Below are positions 46,500-55,424 of a DNA stretch of 64,000 nucleotides, one piece after another. The stretch's first letter is position 1. Each line of letters starts with the position of its first letter. Location of the stretch: assembly GCF_030296595.1 (NCBI RefSeq), contig NZ_AP027731.1, forward strand, positions 124,001 to 188,000, given 5' to 3'. The translations under genes and the position numbers were made by a program. Under the pieces are notes generated by a model. The model did no database searches and was not told the DNA's origin. It saw only the letters and a list, made by a program, of their open reading frames with translations. The stretch is from Naasia aerilata. GTDB lineage: Bacteria; Actinomycetota; Actinomycetes; Actinomycetales; Microbacteriaceae.

Positions 46500-46506
46500 C
46501 CCTCGA
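46500..46506. repeat. island boundary, right core CCCTCGA
   Basis: Second copy of the 7-base core, at the point where the host gene's first half ends. Confidence 0.8.
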
Positions 46507-46644
46507 TGGTCGTGAACATCGAGTCGGTCGAGTTGGGCAGACCGGATTCGCGGACGATGCGGACTGCGGCCGCGACCGCGTCGTGGATCGAGGCGTCCGG
46601 GCTCCCTCCCCGCTCGGGGACAGCGAGAATGCGACGAGCATCAT
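46500..46644 (-). pseudogene. 5' half of the split thiamine-binding gene
   Basis: Starts at an ATG overlapping the stop of the GT87 gene and reads [14 protein letters not shown], then, after adding one G in a G run near 46604, [18 protein letters not shown] and [11 protein letters not shown]. Beyond the core the frame enters island DNA and ends within a few codons. With 41842-42023 it makes one complete gene of the same family as 45167-45487. Confidence 0.88.
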
Positions 46645-47918
46645 GCCTCCTTCATCAGGTCGTGCGGCTCCTCGTCGAAGAGGCTCTCCTCATCCTCGTC
46701 GAGGTCCGGGCGTCCCGGCAGGAGCCAGAGGATGCGCACCGACAGCACGAGCACGACGACGAACGCGAGGTTGCGGACGGTGAGCACGGCGGCGCCTCCC
46801 GGATCGGCTCCGATCACTTTCGCGTAGCTCCACGGATACACCACCTGGGTCAGCAGGGCGATCCCGAGGGCGAGCGCGGCCGGCACATGCACGGCTCGCT
46901 GGCGAAGGCAGAGCCCGAGGACGACGGGCGCCGCCAGCCAGGCCACGTACTGGGGCGAGCCGACCTTGTTGAACACGATCATCGCGAGCACGAGGGCCAG
47001 CCCGAGCGGGGGAAGCAGCGCGAGCGGATCCACCCGGCGGCTCATGCCCCGGAGGGCGAGGAGCAGGAGGGCGGCGACGGCGGCGACGAGCAGCGGGGTC
47101 ATCGCCGCGGCGGCGGCGGAGGTCCCGTTGCCGAGCACCTGCCAGGTGAGGATGTCCCGGTCGTAGTAGATGCGCGTTCCCCCGAGGCCGAGGACCGCCT
47201 CCCACAGCCACCACGACGTCACCGGCGCCTCCACCTGCAGGCCCCGCGTCTCCTGCGCCGAGATGAACGTGAAGACATGGGCGCCGGCCCCGAGCAGCAG
47301 GGCGCCGCCGAGGATCGCGACGGTCACGAGGGCACCGCCCGTGAAGACCGCGGCTCGTCGGCGCAGGGTGAGCACCGCGGCGGCGAGAAGCGCGGCCGGC
47401 CACACCTTGATCCACGCCCCGAGCCCCAGCAGCGCGCCGGCCAGGACCGGCCGGGCCGAGAGGACCAGGAGGCCCAGGATGGCGAGCGGAGCGGTCACCG
47501 AGTCGAGTCGCGCCACGGCGACCGGACCCAGTGCGGCCAGGAAGGCGACCCACCACCAAGCGGCCGCGGGGCGGCGGCGGAGCAGGGCGTGGAACGCCAC
47601 GGCGTCGAGCATCGTCACGAGCACCAGCCAGACCACCCCGTAGGCGTCCGAGCCGAACAGATACGCGAACCCCAGCGGGAGGAGTGCCCCGACCGGGTAG
47701 ACCCAGGAGGTGTCGATGCCGACCAGGACGCCGTTGGCGGCCGCGTAGTCCATCCAGAACCGGTACACCCCGACGACGTCCCCGAACGGCAGATGCACGG
47801 TGTCGTGGAGGTTGATCTCGGCGAGCACCAGGTGCACTGCGGCGAACGCGATCCAGGCGCCGAGCGCGCCCGTAACAATTCGACGTGCGCTCCCCCACCG
47901 GCCCTGGGGTTCGGTCAT
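46641..47918 (-). CDS. GT87-type polyprenol-phosphate mannosyltransferase-like membrane protein
   Basis: 425 residues with about 10-11 membrane spans. The periplasmic loop after span 1 carries [21 protein letters not shown] and [14 protein letters not shown], the arrangement of GT-C enzymes of family GT87/DUF2029, where an acidic residue in this loop is catalytic. A late segment reads [16 protein letters not shown], also typical. Likely uses polyprenyl-phosphate mannose for envelope glycolipids. An acidic tail ([14 protein letters not shown]) ends at a stop overlapping the thiamine-binding start. Confidence 0.85.
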   Translation of the reverse strand: MTEPQGRWGSARRIVTGALGAWIAFAAVHLVLAEINLHDTVHLPFGDVVGVYRFWMDYAAANGVLVGIDTSWVYPVGALLPLGFAYLFGSDAYGVVWLVLVTMLDAVAFHALLRRRPAAAWWWVAFLAALGPVAVARLDSVTAPLAILGLLVLSARPVLAGALLGLGAWIKVWPAALLAAAVLTLRRRAAVFTGGALVTVAILGGALLLGAGAHVFTFISAQETRGLQVEAPVTSWWLWEAVLGLGGTRIYYDRDILTWQVLGNGTSAAAAAMTPLLVAAVAALLLLALRGMSRRVDPLALLPPLGLALVLAMIVFNKVGSPQYVAWLAAPVVLGLCLRQRAVHVPAALALGIALLTQVVYPWSYAKVIGADPGGAAVLTVRNLAFVVVLVLSVRILWLLPGRPDLDEDEESLFDEEPHDLMKEA

Positions 47919-48001
47919 GCTGGTTCCCGGCGCAGCGGCACCACAGCACCGTACCGCAGCCCCTCCGCCGGTCGGCGGAGCAGACGTCCTGAGGAGATCC
48001 C

Positions 48002-48858
48002 ATGCCCCTGTCCCGTATCCGGATCGGCTCCGTCGCCGCCGTCGTCGCGGCCACCGCCCTCCTCGCGGCCTGCGCTCCCGCGTCCTCGAGCGGCGGACCC
48101 GGCTCGAGCCCCGCCTCCGACAGCGGCTACGTCACCGACGGCAAGTTCACCGTGGCAACAGGCGAGCCGGCCTACTACCCGTGGGTGATCGACGACGACC
48201 CGGAGTCCGGCAAGGGCTACGAGGCGGCGGTCGCGTATGCGGTCGCCGACCAGCTCGGCTTCGCGAAGGACGACGTCGTCTGGGTGCGCACGAGCTTCGA
48301 CGAGGCGATCGCGCCCGGTCCCAAGAGCTTCGACGTCAACCTCCAGCAGTTCTCGATCACGCCGGAGCGGGCCGAGAACGTCGACTTCTCGACCCCCTAC
48401 TACGAGACGACGCAGGTGGTCGTGACCACCGGTGCGTCGAAGGCCGCCGACGCGTCCTCCTCGCCGATCTCAAGCCGCTGCTGGTCGGCGCGCAGACCGG
48501 CACCACGAGCTTCAACGCCGTGGAGTCGGAGATCGCACCCGATGCGGGAGCCCAGGCCTTCAACACCAACGAGGACGCGGTCCTCGCCCTCAAGAGCGGC
48601 ACGGTCGACGCGATCGTGGTCGACCTGCCCACCGCCTTCTACATCTCGGGCGTCGAGCTCGACGACGGCAAGCTGGTCGGCCAGCTGCCGCAGCCCGAGG
48701 GCGCGGAGCCCGACCGCTTCGGCTTCGTGCTGCCGAAGGACAGCCCGCTCACGAAGAAGGTCAGCGACGCCGTCGACGCCCTGCGCGAGGCGGGCACGCT
48801 CGACGAGCTGGCCCAGGAGTGGCTGGCCGACGCGGGCGACGCGCCTGTCCTCAAGTGA
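48002..48858 (+). CDS. polar amino-acid ABC transporter substrate-binding lipoprotein, frameshifted
   Basis: About 285 residues after adding one C near 48459-48460 (ADASSLADLKPLLVG restored). Lipobox LLAACA with Cys at residue 24, then a class 3 solute-binding fold: ATGEPAYYPWVID, KGYEAAVAYAVADQLG, NLQQFSITPERAENVDFSTPYY, GAQTGTTSFNAV. Family members bind polar amino acids such as glutamine, arginine or cystine. It is the first gene of a three-gene importer operon, divergent from the GT87 gene. Confidence 0.92.
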
Positions 48859-48895
48859 CCTGTCCTCGAGGAACCGGGCGGAGCAGAATCCCCAG

Positions 48896-49753
48896 GTGAC
48901 CACCCTTCCGGCAGCTCCGAGCGCCCTCGAGCTCGACCGCCGGCGCTACCGCCGACGGCAGACGGGGCGGTCCGTCGCCGTGGCCGCGGTCTCCACCGTG
49001 GCGTTCGCGGTGGTCGTCTGGCTCACCATCGTCAACACCCCCGGCTGGGCCCGCGTGCAGAGCACGTTCTTCGACCCTGCGGTCGCGGCGCGGGCGTGGC
49101 CGCGGGTGTTCCAGGGCCTGCTGACAAACCTGACGGTGCTCGTGTTCGCCGCGCTCGGCGTCCTTCTCCTCAGCATCCTGCTCGCGACCCTCCGCACGCT
49201 CCGGGGGCCGGTCTTCTTCCCGCTGCGCGCCCTCGCCGCCGGCTACACCGACCTCTTCCGCGGGATGCCGCTCATCATCGTGCTCTACCTGGTCGGCTTC
49301 GGCATCCCGGGGCTCGGCTTCACGGCGGAGCGGCCACCCGCCGCCCTGCTCGGCACGGTGGCGCTCGTGCTCGTCTACTCGGCGTACGTGTCCGAGGTGT
49401 TCCGTGCCGGCATCGAGGCCGTGCATCCGTCGCAGCGGCTGGCCGCGCGCTCCCTCGGGCTGAGTCACGCCCAGACGCTGCGGCTGATCCTGCTGCCCCA
49501 GGCGGTCCGGAAGGTCACGCCCGCGCTCATGAACGACCTGGTCGCGATGCAGAAGGACGTCGGTCTCATCTCCGTGCTCGGCGCGGTCGACGCGGTCCGC
49601 GCCGCGCAGATCGAGACGGCGGCCTCGTTCAACTTCACTCCCTATGTGCTCGCCGGGCTGCTCTTCGTCCTGCTCGCACTGCCGCTGATCCGGCTCACCG
49701 ACTGGTACACCGCGCGCATCCGGCGACGCGAGCAGATGGGGGCGGTGGTGTGA
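48896..49753 (+). CDS. amino-acid ABC transporter permease
   Basis: 285 residues, HisMQ-type permease with five or six membrane spans. N-terminal cytosolic arm, then GLLTNLTVLVFAALGVLLLS and the EAA loop AARSLGLSHAQTLRLILLPQ that contacts the ATPase. It has LFRGMPLIIVLYLVGFG, usual for polar amino-acid permeases. A GTG at 48896 is used as start; the spacing to GGAG is long, so the exact start is uncertain. The stop overlaps the ATPase start. Confidence 0.93.
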   Translation: MTTLPAAPSALELDRRRYRRRQTGRSVAVAAVSTVAFAVVVWLTIVNTPGWARVQSTFFDPAVAARAWPRVFQGLLTNLTVLVFAALGVLLLSILLATLRTLRGPVFFPLRALAAGYTDLFRGMPLIIVLYLVGFGIPGLGFTAERPPAALLGTVALVLVYSAYVSEVFRAGIEAVHPSQRLAARSLGLSHAQTLRLILLPQAVRKVTPALMNDLVAMQKDVGLISVLGAVDAVRAAQIETAASFNFTPYVLAGLLFVLLALPLIRLTDWYTARIRRREQMGAVV

Positions 49754-50517
49754 GCGACCCCCTGCTCCGGCTCACCGGTATCCGCAAGTCCTTCGGGACG
49801 GCGGAGGTCCTGCGCGGCATCGACCTCGACGTGGCGGAGGGCGACGTGGTCGCGCTCATCGGCGCGAGCGGCTCCGGTAAGTCCACGCTGCTGCGGGTCA
49901 TCAACCTCCTCGAGCGTGTCGACGACGGCCAGGTGCTGCTGCGCGGCGAGGACATCAGCGATCCCCGCGTGAAGCCGGACGCCGTCCGCGCCCGGATCGG
50001 CGTCGTCTTCCAGCACTTCAACCTGTTCCCGCACCTCTCCGTGCTCGACAACGTCACGCTGGCCTCCCGCCACGTCCTCCGGCGCGACCGCGCGGAGTCG
50101 GAGGCACGCGCGCTCGAGCTGCTCGGCCGCATCGGGCTCGCCGAGCACGCCCGCTCCTACCCAGATCGCCTGTCCGGCGGTCAGCAGCAGCGCGTGGCGA
50201 TCGTCCGCGCCATCGCGACCGATCCGGACCTGCTCCTTCTCGACGAGATCACGAGCGCGCTCGATCCGGAGCTGGTGGGCGACGTGCTCGCCCTCGTCCG
50301 GGACCTGGCTACAGCCGGCACCACCATCGTGATGGCCACGCACGAGATGGCGTTCGCTCGGGACGTCGCCGACCGGGTCGTCTTCCTCGACCGTGGCGTG
50401 ATCGCCGAGGAGGGCACCCCGGACGAGGTCTTCCGGCGCCCGCGCGAGCAGCGCACCCGCGAGTTCCTCGCCCGCTTCAGCGAGCCGCTCGCGGGCGATC
50501 CGCTGCCGCGGCAGTAG
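49750..50517 (+). CDS. amino-acid ABC transporter ATP-binding protein
   Basis: 255 residues, GlnQ/HisP type. Walker A GASGSGKSTL near residue 40, Q loop VFQHFNLFPH, signature LSGGQQQRVAI, Walker B LLLLDEITSALDP, switch His in ATHEMAFA. Drives import with the permease and binding protein upstream. The GTG overlaps the permease stop. The stop codon lies within the first unit of an 18-bp tandem repeat. Confidence 0.96.
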   Translation: MSDPLLRLTGIRKSFGTAEVLRGIDLDVAEGDVVALIGASGSGKSTLLRVINLLERVDDGQVLLRGEDISDPRVKPDAVRARIGVVFQHFNLFPHLSVLDNVTLASRHVLRRDRAESEARALELLGRIGLAEHARSYPDRLSGGQQQRVAIVRAIATDPDLLLLDEITSALDPELVGDVLALVRDLATAGTTIVMATHEMAFARDVADRVVFLDRGVIAEEGTPDEVFRRPREQRTREFLARFSEPLAGDPLPRQ

Positions 50518-50575
50518 ACGCTGCCGCATCAGTAGACGCGGCCGCATCAGTAGCCGGAGCCGCGTCAGTAGCCGG
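50512..50575. repeat. 18-bp tandem repeat (3.5 units) between convergent genes
   Basis: Units begin CAGTAGACG or CAGTAGCCG at 50512, 50530, 50548 and 50566 (the last partial). The TAG in unit 1 is the stop of the ATP-binding protein; the stop of the FNR fusion on the minus strand (50565-50567) straddles the boundary between units 3 and 4. Confidence 0.8.
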
Positions 50576-52064
50576 AGAAGAGGTCGGTCTTCACCCGCCG
50601 CGCTCCCGCTGACCGGAGCGCGACGCGCGCGCGGTCGAGGAACGCGGGCGAGCCGGACGCGAACACGGCGCGCTCGGGCACCCGCTCCACCTGCGCCATC
50701 GCCTCCTCGAGGGACGGCGCCCACCGAACGCCGGGAACAGAGTCCCGCGGCGGCTCGGGTGTGACGAGGATCACCTCGCCGGCGAGCCGGCCCAGCCGGT
50801 CCAGGTAGGCGGCGGCCTCCGGAGAGGGCGCCCGGTAGACGAGCGCGACGTCCCGGTCGATCCCGGCAAGCGCATCCGCCTCCAGCTGGCGGACGAACGG
50901 CGTCACCCCGATTCCGCCCCCGACCAGCAGCACCGGCACCGAGGCGTCCGCCGGCAGGAGGAAGTCGCCGCCGACCGTGGTGAGCCGCAGCTCGTCGCCA
51001 GGCTCGAGCTCGGCGAGGGCCCGCTTGAAGGAGCTGCCCGGGTCCGACGTGCGAACGGCGACGCGGAGGTCCCCGTCCGCGGCACCCACGACGGTGAGAT
51101 GGCGGCGACGCCCGCGCCGGTCGGCGCGCGCGTGGGGCAGGTCGAGCTCCACGTACTGTCCCGGCAGGACGCGCACCGGCCGCTCGGGCGTGAAGGCGAA
51201 CTCGGTCACGCCGGGCGCGACCTCGGTTCGGCCGGTGAAGCGCAGGCGGGCGCCCCGCGGCAGGGAGAGGAGCGCGGCCACCAGGTTGCCGACCACGACG
51301 GCGAGCTCGGAGCTGAGGTAGAAGGTGCCGAGGGAGAAGCCGAAGCCGACCGGAAGCGAGAACAGCACGCCGACGACCGCCGCGACGACGAGCCGCTGCC
51401 AGCGCCGTGGCGGGAGGGTCTGGGGCTCGGTCAGCAGGAAGCCACCGAGGAAGAGGATCGGGTAGGAGCCGAGCGCCACCCCGGACGCCGCGGCGACGCT
51501 GTCGCCGAACGGCAGCAGTTGCACGACCACGAGGACGAACGCGACCGCGAAGAACACCGCGCCCATCGCGAGGGTGCGGGTGCGGATCAGGACCAGCAGG
51601 GCGAGCACCGCCGTGAGCGGGGCGAGGAGCGGCGTCGCGACCCACCACCCCGCGGCGCCGAGCCCGGTGAGCGCGACGACGAACGCCGCGACCGCCGCCG
51701 GATTGAGCAGGTGACGACCGCGGGCGACGACGAGGAACTTGCTCGCCGCGGCGACGGATCCGGCGAGCGCGATCACGCTGAGCCCCTCCGGATCGAGCGT
51801 CGGCAGGAAGAGGAAGAAGAGGATCAGGCCCGTGATCACCGCCGACTCGTCGTGCGGCCGCATCCGGAACGCGATGCCGAGCAGCCGGGTCGCCGCCCAG
51901 CTCGAGCCGACCGCGACGATCCCGGAGAGGATGAGGGCGAGCGGCGGGTAGAAGATCCCGCCGAGCGCGGAGGCGAGGAGCGCGGCCGCGGCGAGGACGA
52001 GCAGGCAGAGGGTCACCAGCCGGTACATCGGCAGCCGGCCGGTGAGCCGATCGACGAGCCTCAC
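50565..52064 (-). CDS. RnfD/NqrB-like membrane domain fused to FNR-type FAD/NAD(P)H reductase
   Basis: 499 residues. The first 265 form eight to ten membrane spans like NqrB/RnfD (MRPHDESAVITGLILFFL is a typical piece). The rest is a ferredoxin-NADP reductase fold: FAD-binding LPGQYVELDLPH, then RHLTVVGAA, and NAD(P)H-binding LLVGGGIGVTPFVRQL. It would pass electrons from NAD(P)H across the membrane. The GTG overlaps the ApbE stop. With the ApbE and FMN-binding lipoprotein genes it forms a flavin-based extracytosolic electron-transfer unit. The final acceptor is unknown. Confidence 0.88.
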   Translation of the reverse strand: MRLVDRLTGRLPMYRLVTLCLLVLAAAALLASALGGIFYPPLALILSGIVAVGSSWAATRLLGIAFRMRPHDESAVITGLILFFLFLPTLDPEGLSVIALAGSVAAASKFLVVARGRHLLNPAAVAAFVVALTGLGAAGWWVATPLLAPLTAVLALLVLIRTRTLAMGAVFFAVAFVLVVVQLLPFGDSVAAASGVALGSYPILFLGGFLLTEPQTLPPRRWQRLVVAAVVGVLFSLPVGFGFSLGTFYLSSELAVVVGNLVAALLSLPRGARLRFTGRTEVAPGVTEFAFTPERPVRVLPGQYVELDLPHARADRRGRRRHLTVVGAADGDLRVAVRTSDPGSSFKRALAELEPGDELRLTTVGGDFLLPADASVPVLLVGGGIGVTPFVRQLEADALAGIDRDVALVYRAPSPEAAAYLDRLGRLAGEVILVTPEPPRDSVPGVRWAPSLEEAMAQVERVPERAVFASGSPAFLDRARVALRSAGARRVKTDLFSGY

Positions 52065-52924
52065 GCGGCGAACACCTCCCCCGGCAGGTCGTCCGAGTAG
52101 TCGGCGCTGCCGTCGGTGAACATCCGGACCCAGCGGAAGTCGAAGTCGCCCAGCAGCCGCTCGGGGTCGGTGAGGAAGAGCGCGGTCGCGAGCCCGTCCG
52201 CCTCGAGGGCGGTCTCCGAGAGCACCCAGGTGGCGGCCACCTCCCGCACCGGCAGGCCGGTGCGGCCGTCGAGCACGTGGTGGAGACCGTCCGCCCACGC
52301 CCGGCGGTTGGCCGCCGAGGCGCAGATGGCGCCGCTGACCTCGACGACGCCGATGGCGAGCGAGGAGTCGTACGGGTGCTCGAGGGCGACGCGGAGGGGC
52401 TCGGGCGCGGTGTGCAGCAGATCGCCGCTCGCGTCCACCGTGGCGCCCCCGACACCCACCGCGCGCAGCTCCGCCGAGACGAGGTCGACGAGCGCGCCCT
52501 TCCCGGCGGCACCCACGTCGAGCAGCACGGGCTCCGCCGCGGTCACGCGGCTGCCCTCCACGCGGAGGCGGTCGTCCCACGCGGGGCTCGGCAGCGCCGG
52601 CCAGCGCGGGGTGAGCCGATAGGCGGGGTCGTAGCCGAGCTGCTCCAGGGAGGCCCCGACGAGAGGTGTCAGCGCGCCGTCCGTCGCCCGGTAGAGGGCC
52701 GCGTAGAGAGCGAACATCGGCTCGGCGTCCTCCGGGAAGTCGACGGTCCCGCCGTCGCGGGCGAGGCGCGCGACCAGGGAGTCGTCGCGGAACCGGGAGT
52801 ACGCCCGGTCGAACTCCTCGACCAGCGCCAGCACGCGCTCGAAGCCGGCGTCGTCGAGCGGCTCCTCGGTGTCGATCCGCCACGGGGCGCCGATCGCGGA
52901 GAACCGGCGCTCACTCGGCGGCAT
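52061..52924 (-). CDS. apbE: ApbE-family FAD:protein FMN transferase
   Basis: 287 residues. ApbE fold with EEFDRAYSRFRDDSLVA, LLDVGAAGKGALVD (Lys binding FAD), VDASGDLLH and the metal-site region GVVEVSGAICASAANRR. It attaches FMN by a phosphodiester bond to Thr/Ser of partner proteins, and its substrate is almost certainly the FMN-binding lipoprotein just upstream. It lacks a clear lipobox, unlike many ApbE proteins. The ATG at 52924 overlaps the upstream gene's end; an ATG at 52948 is a longer option. Confidence 0.9.
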   Translation of the reverse strand: MPPSERRFSAIGAPWRIDTEEPLDDAGFERVLALVEEFDRAYSRFRDDSLVARLARDGGTVDFPEDAEPMFALYAALYRATDGALTPLVGASLEQLGYDPAYRLTPRWPALPSPAWDDRLRVEGSRVTAAEPVLLDVGAAGKGALVDLVSAELRAVGVGGATVDASGDLLHTAPEPLRVALEHPYDSSLAIGVVEVSGAICASAANRRAWADGLHHVLDGRTGLPVREVAATWVLSETALEADGLATALFLTDPERLLGDFDFRWVRMFTDGSADYSDDLPGEVFAA

Positions 52925-53372
52925 CGGCCTTGATCTGCTCGACGGCATCGTTGAAGCCCGAACTCGTGAGCGACGAGCCGGCGACGCGGGAGACGTTCAG
53001 CGAGTCGATGTCCCTGCCCACCACCTGATCGGCGATCGCGCCGGCGAACTGGCCCTGGAACTGCTTGGCGTTCGGGTCCGTCGCGTGCGGCGTCACCGTC
53101 ACCGCCGTCACGGTGTCGTCCGCGAGCGTGATGCTGACGGTGACCGTCTGCTGGCCGCCCGGGGATCGATAGGAGCCGTCCGCCTCGTAGGTCCCGTCGG
53201 CGTAGGAGCGCGCGCCCGCCGAGTCCGCTCCCGTCGAGGATCCCGTGCCGGACTCCTCGGCCTCCGCTCCCCCGGCACAGCCCGCGAGGGTGCCGAGAAG
53301 CCCGACGCCTGCCAGGGACACCAGCGCGGTGCGGGACGAGCGCAGCGTGCGCGGCATGGATCGATCGGTCAT
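52911..53372 (-). CDS. FMN-binding-domain lipoprotein
   Basis: 153 residues. Lipobox GTLAGC (Cys32), a Ser/Gly-rich linker, then one FMN_bind domain: DGTYEADGSYRSPGGQQTV and, near residue 132, AGSSLTSSGFNDAV, a form of the [S/T]GAxxT flavinylation motif with the Thr to which ApbE would attach FMN. It would act as a surface electron shuttle for the membrane reductase downstream. GAGGGGG precedes the ATG. First gene of the operon. Confidence 0.9.
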   Translation of the reverse strand: MTDRSMPRTLRSSRTALVSLAGVGLLGTLAGCAGGAEAEESGTGSSTGADSAGARSYADGTYEADGSYRSPGGQQTVTVSITLADDTVTAVTVTPHATDPNAKQFQGQFAGAIADQVVGRDIDSLNVSRVAGSSLTSSGFNDAVEQIKADAAE

Positions 53373-53448
53373 GGAGCCCCCTCGTAGTCGGTAGGACCAT
53401 CCAATTGCATCGATCCCACCGGTTACACGAGGCGGGGCTGGGAAGAGT

Positions 53449-54288
53449 TCACGAATCGGCCAAGAGCGACGCGATCGTCGCGGGCAGGGCCTCTGCGATG
53501 TCGAGGGCCGCGAGCGGTCCGCCCGAGGATGCGCGCTCCCCTGCTCGGCCGTGCAGAAACGCCGCGGCGGCGGCCACGCGGGCCAGCCGGTCCGGGTCGG
53601 CGAGGATCTCGGGAGACCGTGACGCCGCGAGCGCGCCGAGGATGCCGCCCAGCACATCGCCGGAGCCGGCCGTGGCGAGCCAGGGCGGTCCCGCCTGGAC
53701 GCGGTACCCGCCGCCGCCCGGCAGGGCGACGTGCGTGGTGCTGCCTTTGAGCAGGACGGAGCAGCCGAGGAGCTCGGCGGCGCGGGTCGCCCACTCCTCG
53801 GGTGCTGCCGCGATCGTGGGACGGTCGACGTCCACGCCGCGCGCGCTCAGAAGGGTGGCGAGCTCACCGTGGTGCGGTGTCAGCACGGCGGGGCCGGCCG
53901 ACGAGCCGGCGAGGTCCAGCGCGCCGGCGTCGAGCACCACCGGCAGGTCCTGCCCGAGCGCCTGGTCGATCTGCGCGCGCAGCTCGGGCGACCGGGCGGA
54001 GCGATCCATGCCCGAGCCGATGAGCCACGCCTGCACCCGCCCGTCGGCCGTCACCGCCTCGGGCCGGCGCTCCAGCACGAACCGGGCCGCGCCGGCGTCG
54101 CCGAGGTAGCGCACCATGCCGATGCCGGTCCGGGAGGCGCCCTCCACGCCGAGGACCGCAGCCCCCGGATACTCCGCAGAACCGGTGAGGATCCCCACGA
54201 CACCGCGCGAGTACTTGTCGTCGCCCTCGACCGGCACGCGGTACTCCGCGACCGTGTCGGCGGCCGTCCAGTCCGACCATCCCGTCAT
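53449..54288 (-). CDS. nnrD: ADP-dependent NAD(P)H-hydrate dehydratase
   Basis: 279 residues, ribokinase-like fold. KYSRGVVGILTGSAEYPGAA near residue 25 and ATAGSGDVLGGILGAL near residue 205 (ADP-binding, with catalytic Asp) match NnrD. It repairs hydrated NAD(P)H made by heat or GAPDH side reactions. The epimerase partner domain is absent, so NnrE must be elsewhere. The ATG at 54288 is 53 bases from the divergent flavin oxidoreductase. Confidence 0.94.
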   Translation of the reverse strand: MTGWSDWTAADTVAEYRVPVEGDDKYSRGVVGILTGSAEYPGAAVLGVEGASRTGIGMVRYLGDAGAARFVLERRPEAVTADGRVQAWLIGSGMDRSARSPELRAQIDQALGQDLPVVLDAGALDLAGSSAGPAVLTPHHGELATLLSARGVDVDRPTIAAAPEEWATRAAELLGCSVLLKGSTTHVALPGGGGYRVQAGPPWLATAGSGDVLGGILGALAASRSPEILADPDRLARVAAAAAFLHGRAGERASSGGPLAALDIAEALPATIASLLADS

Positions 54289-54340
54289 GCGTCCCACCCT
54301 ATGCGCGGGCGTGCATACGTCTCCGCGTAGCGTGGGGAGC

Positions 54341-55419
54341 ATGCCTTCCGCCCTGTTCTCGCCCTTCCCCTCCGCAGCGTCACCGCCCGCAACCGGCTCT
54401 GGGTAGCTCCGATGTGCCAGTACTCGGTGGATCGGCAGGACGGCATCCCGACCGACTGGCACCTCGTGCACCTCGGCTCGCTGGCCCGGGGCGGCGCCGG
54501 TGTGGTGATCACCGAGGCGACCGCGGTGAATCCGGAGGGCCGCATCTCGCCCCAGGACACAGGGATCTGGAACGACGAGCAGGTCGCCGCCTGGCGGCGG
54601 ATCGTCGACTTCGTGCGCGGTCAGGGCGCCGTGGCGGGCATGCAGCTCGCCCACGCCGGCCGCAAGGGCTCCACCCGGCCTGCGCTCGGCGGACCCTCCG
54701 GATCGGTGCCGGCCGAGGAGGGCGGCTGGCAGACGGTGGCCCCGTCGGCCGTCGCGTTCGAGGGCTACGCGGCCCCGGTCGCGCTCGACGCCGAGGGCAT
54801 CGACCAGGTCGTGGCCGACTTCGTCGCCGGAGCGCGCCGCGCTCTCGACGCCGGCTTCGAGCTCCTCGAGATCCACGCCGCGCACGGGTACCTCCTGCAC
54901 CAGTTCCTGTCCCCGCTCAGCAACCTCCGCGAGGACGAGTACGGCGGGAGCCTGCCGAACCGCGCCCGGCTGCTCCTCCGCATCGTCCGGGACGTCCGCG
55001 CCGAGGTCGGCGACGACATCCCGCTCCTGGTCCGGTTCAGCGGCACCGACTGGGCCGAGGGCGGCTGGACGGTCGAAGAGACCGCGACCGTCACCGAGTG
55101 GGCGCGCGACGCGGGCGCCGACCTGTTCGACATCTCGACCGGCGGGCTCGTCGCCGGGGTGCGCATCCCGCTCGGGCCCGGCTACCAGGTGCCGTTCGCC
55201 GAGCACGTGGGCCGGGAGACCGGCGCGCCCGTCGGCGCGGTCGGGCTCCTCACCGAGCCCCAGCAGCTCGAGGACATCGTCTCCTCCGGCCAGGCCGACG
55301 TCGTTCTCCTCGCCCGCCAGCTGCTGCGCGAGCCGCGCTTCCCGCTGCGCGCCGCGCACGAGCTGGGCGTCGAGCTCGACTACTGGCCCGCCCAGTACCT
55401 CCGGGCCCGCTGGCGCTGA
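54341..55419 (+). CDS. old yellow enzyme family NADH:flavin oxidoreductase (YqjM type), frameshifted at N-terminus
   Basis: About 359 residues after adding one C to the C4 run at 54367-54370, which joins MPSALFSPFP to LRSVTARNRLWVAPMCQYS. The short N-terminus with the Cys in PMCQYS, HLVHLGSLARGG, MQLAHAGRKGS, EIHAAHGYLLHQFLSP (HxxH pair) and a late VLLARQLLREP identify the YqjM subclass of ene-reductases that reduce activated C=C bonds using FMN. TAGCGT 7 bases before the ATG suggests a leaderless transcript. Convergent with the CNNM gene pair. Confidence 0.93.
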
Positions 55420-55424
55420 GGCGG

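Larger units (their letters stand above)
42017..46506. mobile_element. 4.5-kb integrated island inside a thiamine-binding gene
   Basis: DNA between two CCCTCGA cores that split one gene. It carries, in order: a serine-recombinase remnant beside the left core, a degenerate phage-like stretch, a small zinc-ribbon gene, a DUF262/DUF1524 gene with a stop, an intact copy of the interrupted gene, and a deoxyribosyltransferase-like gene. GC content is visibly lower than the host DNA, especially 43200-44900. It is probably immobile now, because the recombinase is truncated. Confidence 0.82.
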
